The notes: generated by a model not told the origin, from the sequence alone. A stretch of DNA of 64,000 bases from an uncultured Sphingomonadaceae bacterium (GCA_903871605.1 CAIQHF010000022.1:62001-126000); one strand, 5' to 3'. Counted from the first letter of the stretch, positions 1 through 10,922 are shown. Numbers and translations are program-made.

Positions 1-1137
1 CCGCTCGACGCGTTCCGCACACAGGCGCGCGGCGGCAAGGGCCGCTCGGGCATGGCAACCAAGGACGAGGACGCGGTCGTCAAGCTGTTCGTCACCTCGA
101 CGCACACGCCCGTGCTGTTCTTCTCGACCGCGGGCAAGGTCTATCGCAAGAAGGTCTGGCGCCTGCCCGAAGGCGCCCCCCAGGCGCGCGGCCGGCCGAT
201 GATCAACCTGCTGCCGCTGGCCGAAGGCGAGACGATCTCGACCGTGCTGCCGCTGCCCGAGGACGAGGCGTCGTGGGGCGACCTGCACATCCTGTTCGCG
301 ACCGCCAAGGGTCTGGTCCGCCGCAACAGCATGGACCAGTTCACCCGCATCCCGACCGCGGGCAAGATCGCGATGCGCTTCTCCGAGAGCGACAGCGACG
401 ACGAGACCGCCGAGACGACCAGCGACCGGTTGATCGGCGTGACCTTGCTCAGCGGCGACGACGACGTGCTGCTCGCGACGCGCAACGGCAAGGCGATCCG
501 CTTCCGCTCGACCGATGTCCGCGAGTTCCAGAGCCGGACCTCGGCGGGTGTTCGCGGCGCGAGGCTGCTGGGCGAAGACGAGGTGATCTCGCTGTCGATC
601 CTCCACGGCACGCCGTGGGACCAGGACACCGAAACACGCGAGAAATATCTGCGCGCGGCGCCCTGGAAGGAAGGCGAGCGCGAGACCGATCTCGATCCAG
701 CGCTGGTCGCCGAGATGGCCGAACGCGAAGAGTTCGTGATGACGGTCTGCGCCAACGGCTATGGCAAGCGCTCGTCGGCCTATGAATATCGCCGCATCGG
801 TCGCGGCGGACAGGGCATCACCAACATCGACAACCTCGCGCGCAACGGGCCGGTCGTCGCCAGCTTCCCCGCGCATAAGGGCGAGCAGCTGATGCTGGTC
901 ACCGACCAGGCCAAGCTGATCCGCATGTCGGTCGGCGACACGCGCGTAATCGGTCGCGGCTCGTCGGGGGTGCGGCTGTTCCACGTCGGCAAGGACGAGC
1001 ATGTCGTCTCCGCCGCGCGGATCGCCGAGACCGAGGACGAGGCCGAGGTCGATCTCAGCGCCGAGGTGCCCGCGGCGATCGATCCGCAGGTCGAGGGCGA
1101 CACCGACGAGGATCTGGCGGACGGCCACGAGGAATAG
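1..1137 (+). CDS. gyrA: DNA gyrase subunit A, C-terminal part (5' truncated by window)
   Basis: Frame is open from base 1; beta-pinwheel repeats typical of GyrA CTD (KVYRKKVWRLPEG, GRGGQGITNI, RGSSGVRLF) and acidic tail. Confidence 0.9.
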   Translation, partial: PLDAFRTQARGGKGRSGMATKDEDAVVKLFVTSTHTPVLFFSTAGKVYRKKVWRLPEGAPQARGRPMINLLPLAEGETISTVLPLPEDEASWGDLHILFATAKGLVRRNSMDQFTRIPTAGKIAMRFSESDSDDETAETTSDRLIGVTLLSGDDDVLLATRNGKAIRFRSTDVREFQSRTSAGVRGARLLGEDEVISLSILHGTPWDQDTETREKYLRAAPWKEGERETDLDPALVAEMAEREEFVMTVCANGYGKRSSAYEYRRIGRGGQGITNIDNLARNGPVVASFPAHKGEQLMLVTDQAKLIRMSVGDTRVIGRGSSGVRLFHVGKDEHVVSAARIAETEDEAEVDLSAEVPAAIDPQVEGDTDEDLADGHEE

Positions 1138-1170
1138 ACGGCAGGGATTTCCAAGCACCCTCCCAGGACC

Positions 1171-1249
1171 GTTCGCAGTGAGCGAAGTCGAAGTGCGTGT
1201 TGCAGGCGCGGCGTTTGTGGCGCGTCCTTCGACTGCGATCAGGGCGAAC
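1171..1249. repeat. REP-like imperfect inverted repeat
   Basis: Left arm GTTCGCAGTGAGCGAAGTCGAAGTGC (1171-1196); right arm 1224-1249, reverse complement GTTCGCCCTGATCGCAGTCGAAGGAC; intergenic. Confidence 0.6.
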
Positions 1250-1263
1250 GGGGGCTAGTGGCG

Positions 1264-1695
1264 TTACGCGAACAGGTGCTCGACCTCCGCCTCGGGATAG
1301 ACCTCGTCGATCAGCACCTGCCGATGGCAATGCGTCGGCTCGCGCTCGAAGCAGAGCAGCGCCGACGGCCGTTCGGTCGCGAGATCGCGCAGCTGCTCGG
1401 CCGCGACGATCGCGGCGGGCTCGGCAAGCGTAGAGCGATAGATATCCGCCATTATCGCGTGCCGGCCCCTGCGCGCCGCCTCGCGCCCCTCGGGTGGCGT
1501 GCCGAGCGCCTTCAAGTGGACATAGTCGATACCATGCTCGGCGAGCGCGAGACGCAGCGGCGTCTTGGAAAAACCCGGCCGGCGCGACAAAGGCAGCTGG
1601 CGGATGTCGATCAGCCGCCGCACCCCGGCAGCGGCGAGCGCTGCGATCAGCGCTGGCTGCGTCGCGCCCTCATAGCCGATCGTGAAGAGCTTCAT
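1264..1695 (-). CDS. DUF488 family protein
   Basis: [10 protein letters not shown]...FCERE/CFEREPTHCHRQVLIDE signature; start chosen inside the longer ORF 1264..3510. Confidence 0.8.
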   Translation of the reverse strand: MKLFTIGYEGATQPALIAALAAAGVRRLIDIRQLPLSRRPGFSKTPLRLALAEHGIDYVHLKALGTPPEGREAARRGRHAIMADIYRSTLAEPAAIVAAEQLRDLATERPSALLCFEREPTHCHRQVLIDEVYPEAEVEHLFA

Positions 1696-2264
1696 GGGTG
1701 GGCGAGACGACGGAGCTGCAGCGCCGCCAGGATCGTGACGACCCCGCCGAACAGGAAGCTCAGCGCCACGAACAGCCCGAAGAGCTGCACGCCCATCAGC
1801 GGGAAGACGAGCAGCAGGATGGCAAGCAGGACGTTGAGCACGCCCGTCAGCGCGAGCAGCGAACGGACATGGCCGCCGGGCATCCGCATTGCCGCGGCGA
1901 TCTCGACGATCCCGCGTAGCCCCAGCCATACCGCCAGCGCATATGTGATGCCGATCGCACCCGCGAGCGGATGGACCAGCATGACCAGGCCGATCACGAA
2001 GGAGACGATCCCGTAAAGCAGGTCGATCGAGCGCTGGTGGCTGCTGCGCGTGCGGATTCCCATCACGATTCCGCCGATTCCCGCGATCAGCAGCACCCAG
2101 CCGAGGAAGATCGCGAACGCCGCGACCGTCGCGAGCGGTGCCATCAGCGAGACGATACCGGCGAGCAGCAGCACGATCCCGGAGGCCAGCGTCCATCCCC
2201 ACCCCTGCGGACTGGCGACGAGGCCGGCGGCGGTCGACGTTTCGGATCGGGGGGGCGTGGCCAT
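1692..2264 (-). CDS. HdeD family acid-resistance-like membrane protein
   Basis: ~190 aa, multiple TM segments, HdeD/DUF308-like pattern ([30 protein letters not shown]). Confidence 0.75.
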   Translation of the reverse strand: MATPPRSETSTAAGLVASPQGWGWTLASGIVLLLAGIVSLMAPLATVAAFAIFLGWVLLIAGIGGIVMGIRTRSSHQRSIDLLYGIVSFVIGLVMLVHPLAGAIGITYALAVWLGLRGIVEIAAAMRMPGGHVRSLLALTGVLNVLLAILLLVFPLMGVQLFGLFVALSFLFGGVVTILAALQLRRLAHP

Positions 2265-2298
2265 CGGGGAACTCCGCAGAGGATCGATATGGCTGCGT

Positions 2299-2323
2299 AA
2301 CGAGGGGCACGCGCGCCGGTTCC
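2299..2323 (-). promoter_or_regulatory. Candidate EcfG (general stress response) promoter for hdeD-like gene
   Basis: Minus strand reads GGAAC-N16-CGTT, matching the alphaproteobacterial EcfG consensus, 35 nt upstream of the start at 2264. Confidence 0.6.
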
Positions 2324-2355
2324 TTCCGCCGTCCGGCTGCGCTATGCGCGGCGCC

Positions 2356-3681
2356 ATGCACGACATCCATATCATCGGCGGCGGTCTCGCCGGGTCCGAA
2401 TCCGCCTGGCAGCTTGCCGAAGCCGGCTTCAAGGTGCGCCTGAGCGAAATGCGCGGCGTCGAAGGCACCGCGGCGCACCAGAGCGACAATCTCGCCGAGC
2501 TGGTCTGCTCGAACAGCTTCCGCTCGGACGATCCCGAGAAGAACGCGGTCGGTCTGCTCCACGCCGAGATGCGGTCGCTGGGCTCCCTCATCCTGCGCGA
2601 AGGCGATGCGCACCGCGTGCCCGCCGGCTCCGCGCTGGCGATGGACCGCGACGGCTTTGCCGAAGGCGTCACCGCAGCGATCGTCGCGCATCCCAATATC
2701 GAGCTCGTCCGCGAAAGGGTCGACGCGCTTCCCGACGGCCCGGCGATCATCGCCACCGGGCCGCTCACCGCCACCGGCCTCGCACAGTCGATCATCGCCG
2801 AGACGGGGCAGGATCAGCTCGCCTTCTTCGACGCGATCGCGCCGATCGTCCACCGCGACAGCATCGACATGGACATTTGCTGGTTCCAGTCGCGCTGGAA
2901 CAAGGGCGACGGACACGACTATATCAACTGTCCGATGAACAAGGACGAATATCTCGCCTTTCACGCCGCGCTGATGGCCGGCGAGAAGACCGAGTTCAAG
3001 CAATGGGAGACCAACACCCCCTATTTCGAGGGCTGCATGCCCGTCGAGGTGATGGGGTCGCGCGGCGTCGACACGCTGCGCTTCGGGCCGATGAAGCCGG
3101 TCGGCCTCGACGACCCGCGCACCGGGCGCTGGCCGTATGCCGTCGTCCAGCTCCGGCAGGACAATGCGCTGGGCACGCTGTGGAACATCGTCGGCTTCCA
3201 GACCAAGCTCAAACATGCCGAGCAGCTGCGCATATTCCGGATGATCCCGGGGCTGCAGAATGCCGAGTTCGCGCGGCTCGGTGGGCTGCACCGCAACACC
3301 TTCATCCGCTCGCCGCTGCTGCTCGACGGTACGCTGCGGCTGAAATCCCGGCCCAATATCCGCTTCGCCGGGCAGATCACCGGCTGCGAAGGCTATGTCG
3401 AGAGCGCGTCGATCGGGATGCTGGCGGGCCGCTTCGCCGCAGCCGAGCTTGCCGGCCGCAGCATGGTGCCGCCACCGCCGACCACCGCGCTGGGCGCACT
3501 GCTCGGTCACATCACCGGTGGAGCGGAGGCCGAGGTCTATCAGCCGATGAACGTCAATTTCGGGCTCTTCCCCCCGCTCGCCGACGCCCCCCGCAAGGCC
3601 GACCGCAAGGCGCTGATGAGCGCGCGCGCCAGGGTCGATCTGGCGGCGTGGCGTGAGGCGGTCGCGTCCGTGCCGGCCTGA
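2356..3681 (+). CDS. trmFO: Methylenetetrahydrofolate-tRNA-(uracil-5-)-methyltransferase
   Basis: [56 protein letters not shown] motifs. Confidence 0.93.
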   Translation: MHDIHIIGGGLAGSESAWQLAEAGFKVRLSEMRGVEGTAAHQSDNLAELVCSNSFRSDDPEKNAVGLLHAEMRSLGSLILREGDAHRVPAGSALAMDRDGFAEGVTAAIVAHPNIELVRERVDALPDGPAIIATGPLTATGLAQSIIAETGQDQLAFFDAIAPIVHRDSIDMDICWFQSRWNKGDGHDYINCPMNKDEYLAFHAALMAGEKTEFKQWETNTPYFEGCMPVEVMGSRGVDTLRFGPMKPVGLDDPRTGRWPYAVVQLRQDNALGTLWNIVGFQTKLKHAEQLRIFRMIPGLQNAEFARLGGLHRNTFIRSPLLLDGTLRLKSRPNIRFAGQITGCEGYVESASIGMLAGRFAAAELAGRSMVPPPPTTALGALLGHITGGAEAEVYQPMNVNFGLFPPLADAPRKADRKALMSARARVDLAAWREAVASVPA

Positions 3682-3705
3682 CGCCGGCGCGCCGTCGAGC
3701 GACGC

Positions 3706-4212
3706 TTACTGCGCCTCGTCGCCGTCATCGCCGGCGGGCGTCGGCGGCCTGGCCGGGATCGCGCTTGGCGCACAGCGGGGCTTCGCCTTCCGCACCACCC
3801 TGGTCGTCAGGAACTCGGCGCGATCGAGCGTGCCCGAACGGTCCGCATCCGCTGTCGAGAATTTGACGATCGCCTTGGCGGCATATTCATCGAAAGACAG
3901 CTTGCCGTCGCCATTGGTATCGAGCTTGGCGAAATTCTTGTGCCTGGCGAGCAGATATTCGTCGCGATCGATCTTGCCGTCCTTGTCGTGGTCATAGCGA
4001 TCGAAGCGCCTTTCCTCACACGTCTTCTCGGTGGCCTGGGGTGCCTCGAGGGCAGTCGGCGCCGCGGCCGACGGGATGGCGCCGCCGAGCGCCGCAAGCG
4101 CTGCAGGTGGCGGCGGCACGGCCGGATCATGCCGCGCCAGCCCCGTCCACAAGAAGAACCCCGCCGTCACCAGCAACAGCGCCGATGCCACCCCAGCCAG
4201 AAACCGTGCCAT
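3706..4212 (-). CDS. EF-hand domain protein with N-terminal signal/TM
   Basis: Three EF-hand loops: DHDKDGKIDRDE, DTNGDGKLSFDE, DADRSGTLDRAE. Confidence 0.8.
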   Translation of the reverse strand: MARFLAGVASALLLVTAGFFLWTGLARHDPAVPPPPAALAALGGAIPSAAAPTALEAPQATEKTCEERRFDRYDHDKDGKIDRDEYLLARHKNFAKLDTNGDGKLSFDEYAAKAIVKFSTADADRSGTLDRAEFLTTRVVRKAKPRCAPSAIPARPPTPAGDDGDEAQ

Positions 4213-4270
4213 AGCCCGCCTCCTCGTCGTGCGCGGAAGGCTACGCTTCCACGACGGCGACGCCAAGCTG

Positions 4271-4954
4271 TCAGCGCCCCGTCCAGCGGTGCGCCAGCAA
4301 GCGAAGCAGCCGCCGTGGCGATGCGGGCGGACGCAGCGCCTCGGCACCACAGCGGACGTCCTGAAGCGCCAGCGCGGTGAGCATCCCGAGCGGCCGTAGC
4401 GCGCCCGGCCAGCGCGTGGCCATGGCACGCTCGAGCGGTGCACGGGCCTGGTCGAGCAGCGCCGCGCACCGCGCGGGCGGCGCGAAGTTGCGACCGAGAT
4501 CGACCAGCGCCCAGCCCTCGCCGGCATCCGACAGTCGATCGCTGTCGCGACCGAGCACGCGCCCCGCCAGCCGGAACAGGCCGACGCCGCGGTCTCGCGC
4601 GTGCGCCGCGGTGGTTTGCGACCCGAACTCGGCGTCGTCGAGCAGAACCTCCCAGCCCTCGGCCAGCACGGCGAGCTCGCGCCCCGCGATGCGATCCGGG
4701 CGCAGAGCGGCCGCCGCGGCCAGCAGCGGCTCGGCGGGCGGTGGCTCGCAATCGAGCGCCGCCAGCGCATTGCGCCACCAGACGAGCCGCATCATCCCGA
4801 TCGCCGGTTCGCGCGCCCGCGAGACGATCGCTCCCAACCGTTCGTCGAGCGCGAAAAGCGTCGCCAGCCCGTCGCGCGACAGCGCGTGCGCATGCGCGAC
4901 GGCAAGCCGGCGCTCGGGATGTTCGGGCATGAGTTTCAGCGCGGGCGCGGTCAT
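4271..4954 (-). CDS. Squalene/phytoene synthase-like family protein
   Basis: MRLVWWRNAL and GVGLFRLAGRVLGRD patterns; overall length ~227 aa. Confidence 0.6.
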   Translation of the reverse strand: MTAPALKLMPEHPERRLAVAHAHALSRDGLATLFALDERLGAIVSRAREPAIGMMRLVWWRNALAALDCEPPPAEPLLAAAAALRPDRIAGRELAVLAEGWEVLLDDAEFGSQTTAAHARDRGVGLFRLAGRVLGRDSDRLSDAGEGWALVDLGRNFAPPARCAALLDQARAPLERAMATRWPGALRPLGMLTALALQDVRCGAEALRPPASPRRLLRLLAHRWTGR

Positions 4955-5090
4955 CGCGTCTTGTTGCCGGTGGCGCCGCGATTCGCAAACGCGCCGTTAA
5001 CCACGGTCGTGAACCGCGTTTTCAGCGCATATGCCGCATGGCGGGCTGCGTCGATCTCCGCTCCGATCGGCAGTGGTAAAAGTGGACAAG

Positions 5091-7052
5091 ATGGCACGAG
5101 CCTACCCTCCGCAGGGCTTGCTGAGCCGTTTGCGAACCGATGCCGGTGGCAACACCCTAGCGATCATGGCGGCGGCGCTGATACCGATGTGCGCCTTTGC
5201 CGGATCCGCCATCGACGTCGCGCGCATGTACGTCGTCAAGACCCGCCTGCAGACCGCATGCGACGCCGGCGCGCTTGCGGGCCGCAAGTTCATGGATCCG
5301 AGCACTGCGACCAATACAACGCTCGCGGGCACAGCCGCCACGCAGGCGAATTCCTACTTCGTCAACAATTTCGGTTCGAGTTGGGGTGCCACCGGCTGGT
5401 TCAGCGGGACCCCGACGAAGACGTGGACGACCTTTTCGGACAGTGCGAACATCACGCAGGTGGCCGGCGCGGCGTCGGCGCAGGTGCCGATGACGATCAT
5501 GCGCATGTTCGGCGCGCCGACGCGGACCGTCTCGGTCACCTGCCAGGCGAGCTTCAACACGCCCGATACCGACGTCATGTTCGTGATCGACACGACGGGC
5601 TCGATGGCCTGCCTGCCGTCCGACGATCCGACCGCGGACTGCGGCGGCTCGACCAGCTATACGCTGCCCGACGGATCGACCGACTATTATGACACCGAGA
5701 AGAACGGCTCCAAGCTCGCCGCCGTGCGTAGCGCGATCGACACCTTCTACACGACGCTCGCCGCCAACATCAGCGGGTCGGGCGCCAATGTGCGCTACGG
5801 GTTCGTGCCCTATTCGTCGACGGTGAACGCCGGCCAGGCGCTCTATTCGCTCAATCCGGCCTATCTGGCGACGAGCTGGACCTATCAGTCGCGCTCGATC
5901 GCGGGCGACTACACCGTCTCGACGAGCAGCACCTCATCGGGCACGCCGACGACGCAATCCACCTGCAACGCGGTCACGCTCGCGACGACGCGTACGCCCG
6001 CGACCGGCTATGACAGCAGCGGCACCGCCACCGAGCAGCAGGGTTCGTGGGGCGGAACCGGCAGCAATGCCAAATGCACGGTCACCACCTACAAGCTCGG
6101 GCCGAAGTGGACCTACCAGCCGGTGACCTACGGCTCTTCGATCCTCTCGCCGTTCATCCGCACGCTCCCGAATGGCGGTACGACTGACGATCCGAGCAAG
6201 GTCGGCACATCGACGACATCCTGGCAGGGCTGCATCGACGAGATGAGCAGCAACAACTACGACAATGTCAGCAGCTACAATATCGACGCGCTGCCCGCCG
6301 ACATGAACCCGGACCTCATCCCGACCGCGTCGACGACGCCCTGGGCGCCGATGTGGCCTGCGGTCGAATATGGCCGCAATTTCAACACCGGCTCGTTCAC
6401 CTATACGGGCACCTCGTATCCGACCTCGAATGGCGATTCCACGACCGGATCGAGCACCCCCAATTATATCAACACGACCTTCCGCCAGAACGGCTTCGTG
6501 CCCTGCGGTGCGCCCGTGCAGCGCCTCACCGCCGGCCAGACGCAAGCCCAGATCGACGCCTATACCGCGGCATTGCACCCGCATGGCGGCACCTATCACG
6601 ATACCGGCATGATCTGGGGACTGCGCATGATCTCGCCGCAGGGCGTGTTTGCCGGCGACACCGCCAAGTGGACGGGGCACGCCGATCCCAAGCGCGTCAT
6701 CGTCTTCCTGACCGATGGCGCGATGTCGCCCGATACGCGCAGCTACGGCATGTACGGCACCGAATATTTCGACAGCCGGATCAGCGGCAACGGAACGAGC
6801 GTGTCCAGCGGCACGACCGGGACGCTCGCCGCCTATCACAACGCCCGCTTCCTCGCCGAGTGCCAGAAGGCGCAGGAGAAGAACATCCAGGTATGGGTGG
6901 TCGCGGTCGGCCAGAGCCTTACCTCGCAGCTCCAGACCTGCGTCGGCACCGCACACCCCGAACGCGCGATCTTCGTCAACAGCACGACCGATCTCTCGAC
7001 CGCCTTCGCGAACATCGCGACCGCCATCTCGATGCTGCGGGTGTCGCAATGA
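5091..7052 (+). CDS. TadG-like pilus-assembly protein with VWA domain
   Basis: N-terminal GGNTLAIMAAALIPMCAFAGSAIDVARMYVVKTRLQTACDAGALAG; VWA MIDAS-like DTTGSM; C-terminal FLTDGAMSPD. Confidence 0.8.
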   Translation: MARAYPPQGLLSRLRTDAGGNTLAIMAAALIPMCAFAGSAIDVARMYVVKTRLQTACDAGALAGRKFMDPSTATNTTLAGTAATQANSYFVNNFGSSWGATGWFSGTPTKTWTTFSDSANITQVAGAASAQVPMTIMRMFGAPTRTVSVTCQASFNTPDTDVMFVIDTTGSMACLPSDDPTADCGGSTSYTLPDGSTDYYDTEKNGSKLAAVRSAIDTFYTTLAANISGSGANVRYGFVPYSSTVNAGQALYSLNPAYLATSWTYQSRSIAGDYTVSTSSTSSGTPTTQSTCNAVTLATTRTPATGYDSSGTATEQQGSWGGTGSNAKCTVTTYKLGPKWTYQPVTYGSSILSPFIRTLPNGGTTDDPSKVGTSTTSWQGCIDEMSSNNYDNVSSYNIDALPADMNPDLIPTASTTPWAPMWPAVEYGRNFNTGSFTYTGTSYPTSNGDSTTGSSTPNYINTTFRQNGFVPCGAPVQRLTAGQTQAQIDAYTAALHPHGGTYHDTGMIWGLRMISPQGVFAGDTAKWTGHADPKRVIVFLTDGAMSPDTRSYGMYGTEYFDSRISGNGTSVSSGTTGTLAAYHNARFLAECQKAQEKNIQVWVVAVGQSLTSQLQTCVGTAHPERAIFVNSTTDLSTAFANIATAISMLRVSQ

Positions 7053-7666
7053 TGCGCCGCGCGGCTGCACGGCTGCGGCGCGACAGCCGCGGCACGACGA
7101 TCATCGAATTCGCGCTCGTCGCGCCCGTGATGCTGCTCATGCTGATGGGCTTCATGGAGGTCACCTATCAGGCCTATGTCCAGTCGGTGCTGAGTGGCGC
7201 GATCCGCAAGGCGGGGCGCGACGCGGGCATCCAGGGCGGTCAGCTCAACTGGACTGCGATCGACCAGACGGTGATGAAACAGGTCAACCGCGTGGCCCGC
7301 AACGCGACGATGTCGTCCTCGGTGCACCAGAGCTATGCGAGCTTCAGCAAGGTCGCCGTCCCCGAGCCCTATACCGACACCAACGGGAACGGCAAATATG
7401 ACGCCGCCACCGAATGCTTCACCGACATCAACGGCAACGGAGTCTGGGATGCCGACCAGGGCGTCGTCGGGTCGCAGGGCAATGCGAGCGACGTCGCGGT
7501 CTATACGTTGACCGTCCAATATCCGCGGCTGTTTCCGATCTCGCGCTGGGTCGGCTGGTCGCCGACGGCGACGCTGGTTGGAACGACCATCATGAAGAAC
7601 CAGCCTTACGCGACGCAATCCGCGACCAGCCCCAAGCAATGCTGTCCGGGCACGGGATGCCAATGA
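7049..7666 (+). CDS. TadE-family pseudopilin-like protein
   Basis: DSRGTTIIEFALVAPVMLLMLMGFMEVTYQAYVQ; overlaps the upstream TadG stop by 4 nt. Confidence 0.75.
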   Translation: MMRRAAARLRRDSRGTTIIEFALVAPVMLLMLMGFMEVTYQAYVQSVLSGAIRKAGRDAGIQGGQLNWTAIDQTVMKQVNRVARNATMSSSVHQSYASFSKVAVPEPYTDTNGNGKYDAATECFTDINGNGVWDADQGVVGSQGNASDVAVYTLTVQYPRLFPISRWVGWSPTATLVGTTIMKNQPYATQSATSPKQCCPGTGCQ

Positions 7667-8358
7667 TGATCCGTCGGTTCCGCATGGCGATAAACAAGCG
7701 CGTCGCGCATTTTCGTCGCAACGATCACGGCCTGGCGTTGCTCGAATTCGCGCTGTCCGCCCCGCTGATCATCGCGATCGGCGGCTATGGCCTCGAATGT
7801 GCCAATCTCGCGGTGATCAACATGCGCGTCAGCCAATATACGATGGATCTGGCCGACAACGCGGCGCGCATGGGCGACGAAGGCGGTCTGTCGAGCTATA
7901 CGGTCGACGAGGCCAACATCAACGATGCGATGCAGGGCATCCGGCTTGAAGGACAGGGCATCAAGCTCACGACCTACGGCCGGATCACGCTGTCGAGCCT
8001 CGAGGGCACCAGCACCAACACCGGGCAGTTGCTCCACTGGCAGCGCTGCATCGGGCTGATGAATGGCACCGGCTACGCCTCGAGCTACGGTACGGCGAGC
8101 GGCACCGCGGGAACCTATATTGCCGCCACGGGGATGGGCGATGCCGGGTCGCAGGTTGTCGCGCCGACCGGATTCGGCGTGATGTTCGTCGAGGTGAACT
8201 ATCTCTACCAGCCGCTGTTCGGCAGCCTGTTCGTGGCACCCCGCAGGCTCCACTATGTCTCGTCCTACATCGTGCGCGACGACGCCCGAAGCTATGTCTC
8301 GGGCGTCACCAACACCAATGGCCAGACCGTCTCGTCATGCTCGACCACGATGGCCTGA
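7663..8358 (+). CDS. TadE-like family protein
   Basis: NDHGLALLEFALSAPLIIAIGGYGLECANLAVINMRVSQYTMDLADNAARMG; overlaps the previous gene by 4 nt. Confidence 0.65.
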   Translation: MMIRRFRMAINKRVAHFRRNDHGLALLEFALSAPLIIAIGGYGLECANLAVINMRVSQYTMDLADNAARMGDEGGLSSYTVDEANINDAMQGIRLEGQGIKLTTYGRITLSSLEGTSTNTGQLLHWQRCIGLMNGTGYASSYGTASGTAGTYIAATGMGDAGSQVVAPTGFGVMFVEVNYLYQPLFGSLFVAPRRLHYVSSYIVRDDARSYVSGVTNTNGQTVSSCSTTMA

Positions 8359-8382
8359 CGGCCCACGGTCGAGCCGACATGG

Positions 8383-9834
8383 TCAGCCCCTGTAGCAGAC
8401 CGTCTTTGCTGCCTTGACGACGTCGTCGGCCTTGAGCAGCGCGAGCTTCTCGAGATTGGCCGCATAGGGCATCGGCACGTCGACATTGGTGACGCGCAGC
8501 ACGGGCGCGTCGAGATCGTCGAAACCGTGCTCCATCACCAGCGCGGCGATCTCGGAGGCGATCGAGCAGGTCGGCCAGCCTTCCTCGACGACGACGATGC
8601 GATTGGTCTTCTTGAGGCTTGCGAGCACCGTCTCCTTGTCGAGCGGGCGCAGCGTGCGGAGGTCGATCACTTCGGCCTCGATGCCCTCCTCGGCGAGCTT
8701 GATCGACGCCTCGAGTGCGACGCCGACGCCGATCGAATAGGAGACCAGCGTCACGTCGCTTCCCGCGCGCGCGACCCGCGCCTTGCCGATCGGCAGCACA
8801 AAATCGTCGAGCTCGGGCACCTCGAAGCTCTGCCCGTAGAGCAGCTCGTTCTCGAGGAACACGACCGGATCCTCGCAGCGGATCGCCGCCTTGAGCAGAC
8901 CCTTGGCGTCGGTCGCCGAATAGGGCGCGATCACGATCAGACCGGGCACCGAGGCATACCAGGGCGCGTAGTTTTGCGAATGCTGTGCGCCGACGCGCGC
9001 CGCGGCGCCATTGGGACCGCGGAACACGATCGGGCAGCGCATCTGGCCGCCGGACATGTAATTGGTCTTGGCGGCGGAATTGATGATGTGGTCGATCGCC
9101 TGCATCGCGAAGTTGAACGTCATGAACTCGACGATCGGGCGCAGGCCGGCCATCGCAGCACCCGTGCCGACGCCGGCGAAGCCATATTCGGTGATCGGCG
9201 TATCGATCACGCGGCGGTCGCCGAACTCGTCGAGCAGCCCCTGCGTCACCTTGTACGCACCCTGATATTGCGCGACTTCCTCGCCCATCACGAACACACG
9301 GTCGTCGGCGCGCATTTCCTCGGCCATCGCGTCGCGTAGTGCCTCGCGCAGCGTCATCTTCACCATCTTGGTGCCTTCGGGCAGCTCCGGGTCGCGCGCG
9401 TCGACGCCAGCCTTCTCCGAGTCGACGACGTCGGCGACGAGGTCGCGCGCGCCGCTTGGCATCTGGTGCGGCACGGCGCTTTCGGGAATCGGCGGCTTGC
9501 CCTCGTCCTTGGGCGCCTCGACGGGCTGGGGAACGGCCGCCTCACCCGAACGGCTTTCGCTTGGTCGGGCGGCGGGGGCCCCTGCCGCCTCCCCCTCTTC
9601 GAGCAATACCGCAATCGGTGCGCCGACCTTCACGCCGTCGGTCCCCTCGGCGATCAGGATCTGCGCGATCGTCCCCTCGTCGACCGCCTCGAATTCCATC
9701 GTCGCCTTGTCGGTCTCGATCTCGGCGAGAATATCGCCCGATTTGACCGCGTCGCCTTCCTTGACCAGCCATTTGGCAAGCGTGCCCTCCTCCATCGTCG
9801 GGGACAGCGCGGGCATCTTGAGTTCGATCGGCAT
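8383..9834 (-). CDS. pdhB: Pyruvate dehydrogenase E1 component subunit beta with N-terminal lipoyl domain
   Basis: [28 protein letters not shown]...[10 protein letters not shown] lipoyl domain fused to E1 beta ([13 protein letters not shown]...FVMGEEV). Confidence 0.92.
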   Translation of the reverse strand: MPIELKMPALSPTMEEGTLAKWLVKEGDAVKSGDILAEIETDKATMEFEAVDEGTIAQILIAEGTDGVKVGAPIAVLLEEGEAAGAPAARPSESRSGEAAVPQPVEAPKDEGKPPIPESAVPHQMPSGARDLVADVVDSEKAGVDARDPELPEGTKMVKMTLREALRDAMAEEMRADDRVFVMGEEVAQYQGAYKVTQGLLDEFGDRRVIDTPITEYGFAGVGTGAAMAGLRPIVEFMTFNFAMQAIDHIINSAAKTNYMSGGQMRCPIVFRGPNGAAARVGAQHSQNYAPWYASVPGLIVIAPYSATDAKGLLKAAIRCEDPVVFLENELLYGQSFEVPELDDFVLPIGKARVARAGSDVTLVSYSIGVGVALEASIKLAEEGIEAEVIDLRTLRPLDKETVLASLKKTNRIVVVEEGWPTCSIASEIAALVMEHGFDDLDAPVLRVTNVDVPMPYAANLEKLALLKADDVVKAAKTVCYRG

Positions 9835-10922
9835 CAATAGGTTCCAACCAGCACATCGGTGTAGAGCTCGGCCGGATCCGGCTCGGGCGATTGTTCGGCG
9901 AAGTCGGCCGCCTCCGCGACCTTCTGACGAATGTCCTTCTCGAGCGCCTTGAGCTCGGCCTCGGTGACGCCGAGCGCCTCGAGCTCGCGCTTGGCGAGAT
10001 CGATACAGTCGGACTTGTCCTTCATCGACTGGACCTCCTCGCGCGTCCGGTATTTGGCCGGATCGGACATCGAGTGCCCGCGATAGCGATAGGTCTTGAG
10101 CTCGAGCAGGATCGGTCCCTTGCCCGCGCGTACCCAGGCAAGCGCCTCTTCCGCCGCGCCGCGCACCGCCAGCACGTCCATTCCGTCGATCTGCATGCCG
10201 GGCACGCGGAAGCTCTCGCCGCGGCGATAGAGCTGGTCCTCGGCGGACGCGCGATTGACACTGGTGCCCATCGCATATTGGTTGTTCTCGATCACGAAGA
10301 TGATCGGCAGCTTCCACAGCTCCGCCATGTTCATGCTCTCGTAAACCTGGCCCTGGTTGGCTGCGCCGTCGCCGAAATAGGCCATGCAGACGCCGCCGTC
10401 GGCGCTGTATTTATGCTTGAAGGCGAGCCCGGTGCCGAGGCTGACCTGCGCGCCGACGATACCGTGGCCGCCGTAGAATTTATGCTCGACGCTGAACATG
10501 TGCATCGAGCCGCCCTTGCCCTTGGAGATCCCCGCCTGGCGCCCCGTCAGCTCGGCCATGATGATCTTGGGATCGATGCCGTAGGCGAGCATGTGCCCAT
10601 GATCGCGATAGCCGGTGATAACGCTGTCTTTGTCGTTATCGAGCGCGGATTGCAGACCGACAGCGACCGCCTCCTGACCGATATAGAGGTGGCAGAAGCC
10701 CCCGATCAGGCCGAGACCATAAAGCTGGCCGGCACGCTCCTCGAAGCGGCGGATCAGCATCATCTGGCGGTAGAATTCGAGCAGCTCCGCCTTGCTCGCC
10801 GTGTAGCGCTCGGGATCGGCGGGTCGTTCGCGATTGGGCGTCGGGAGGTCCGCCGCCTCGGCGACGGGCTTTGGCGCCGGCTTGGATGCGCGCGCGGTGC
10901 TCTTCGTGGTCGGTCTCGCCAA
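9834..10922 (-). CDS. pdhA: Pyruvate dehydrogenase E1 component subunit alpha
   Basis: [36 protein letters not shown] motifs; adjacent to pdhB. Confidence 0.93.
   Translation of the reverse strand: MARPTTKSTARASKPAPKPVAEAADLPTPNRERPADPERYTASKAELLEFYRQMMLIRRFEERAGQLYGLGLIGGFCHLYIGQEAVAVGLQSALDNDKDSVITGYRDHGHMLAYGIDPKIIMAELTGRQAGISKGKGGSMHMFSVEHKFYGGHGIVGAQVSLGTGLAFKHKYSADGGVCMAYFGDGAANQGQVYESMNMAELWKLPIIFVIENNQYAMGTSVNRASAEDQLYRRGESFRVPGMQIDGMDVLAVRGAAEEALAWVRAGKGPILLELKTYRYRGHSMSDPAKYRTREEVQSMKDKSDCIDLAKRELEALGVTEAELKALEKDIRQKVAEAADFAEQSPEPDPAELYTDVLVGTY

Noticed and set aside
1696-3510. 5' extension of the 748-aa minus ORF 1264..3510
   Set aside because: Overlaps hdeD-like and trmFO genes; only the last 143 codons form a recognisable DUF488 protein.
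8383-9834. Lipoyl domain fused to PDH E1 beta as a novelty
   Set aside because: Known arrangement in alphaproteobacterial PdhB proteins.
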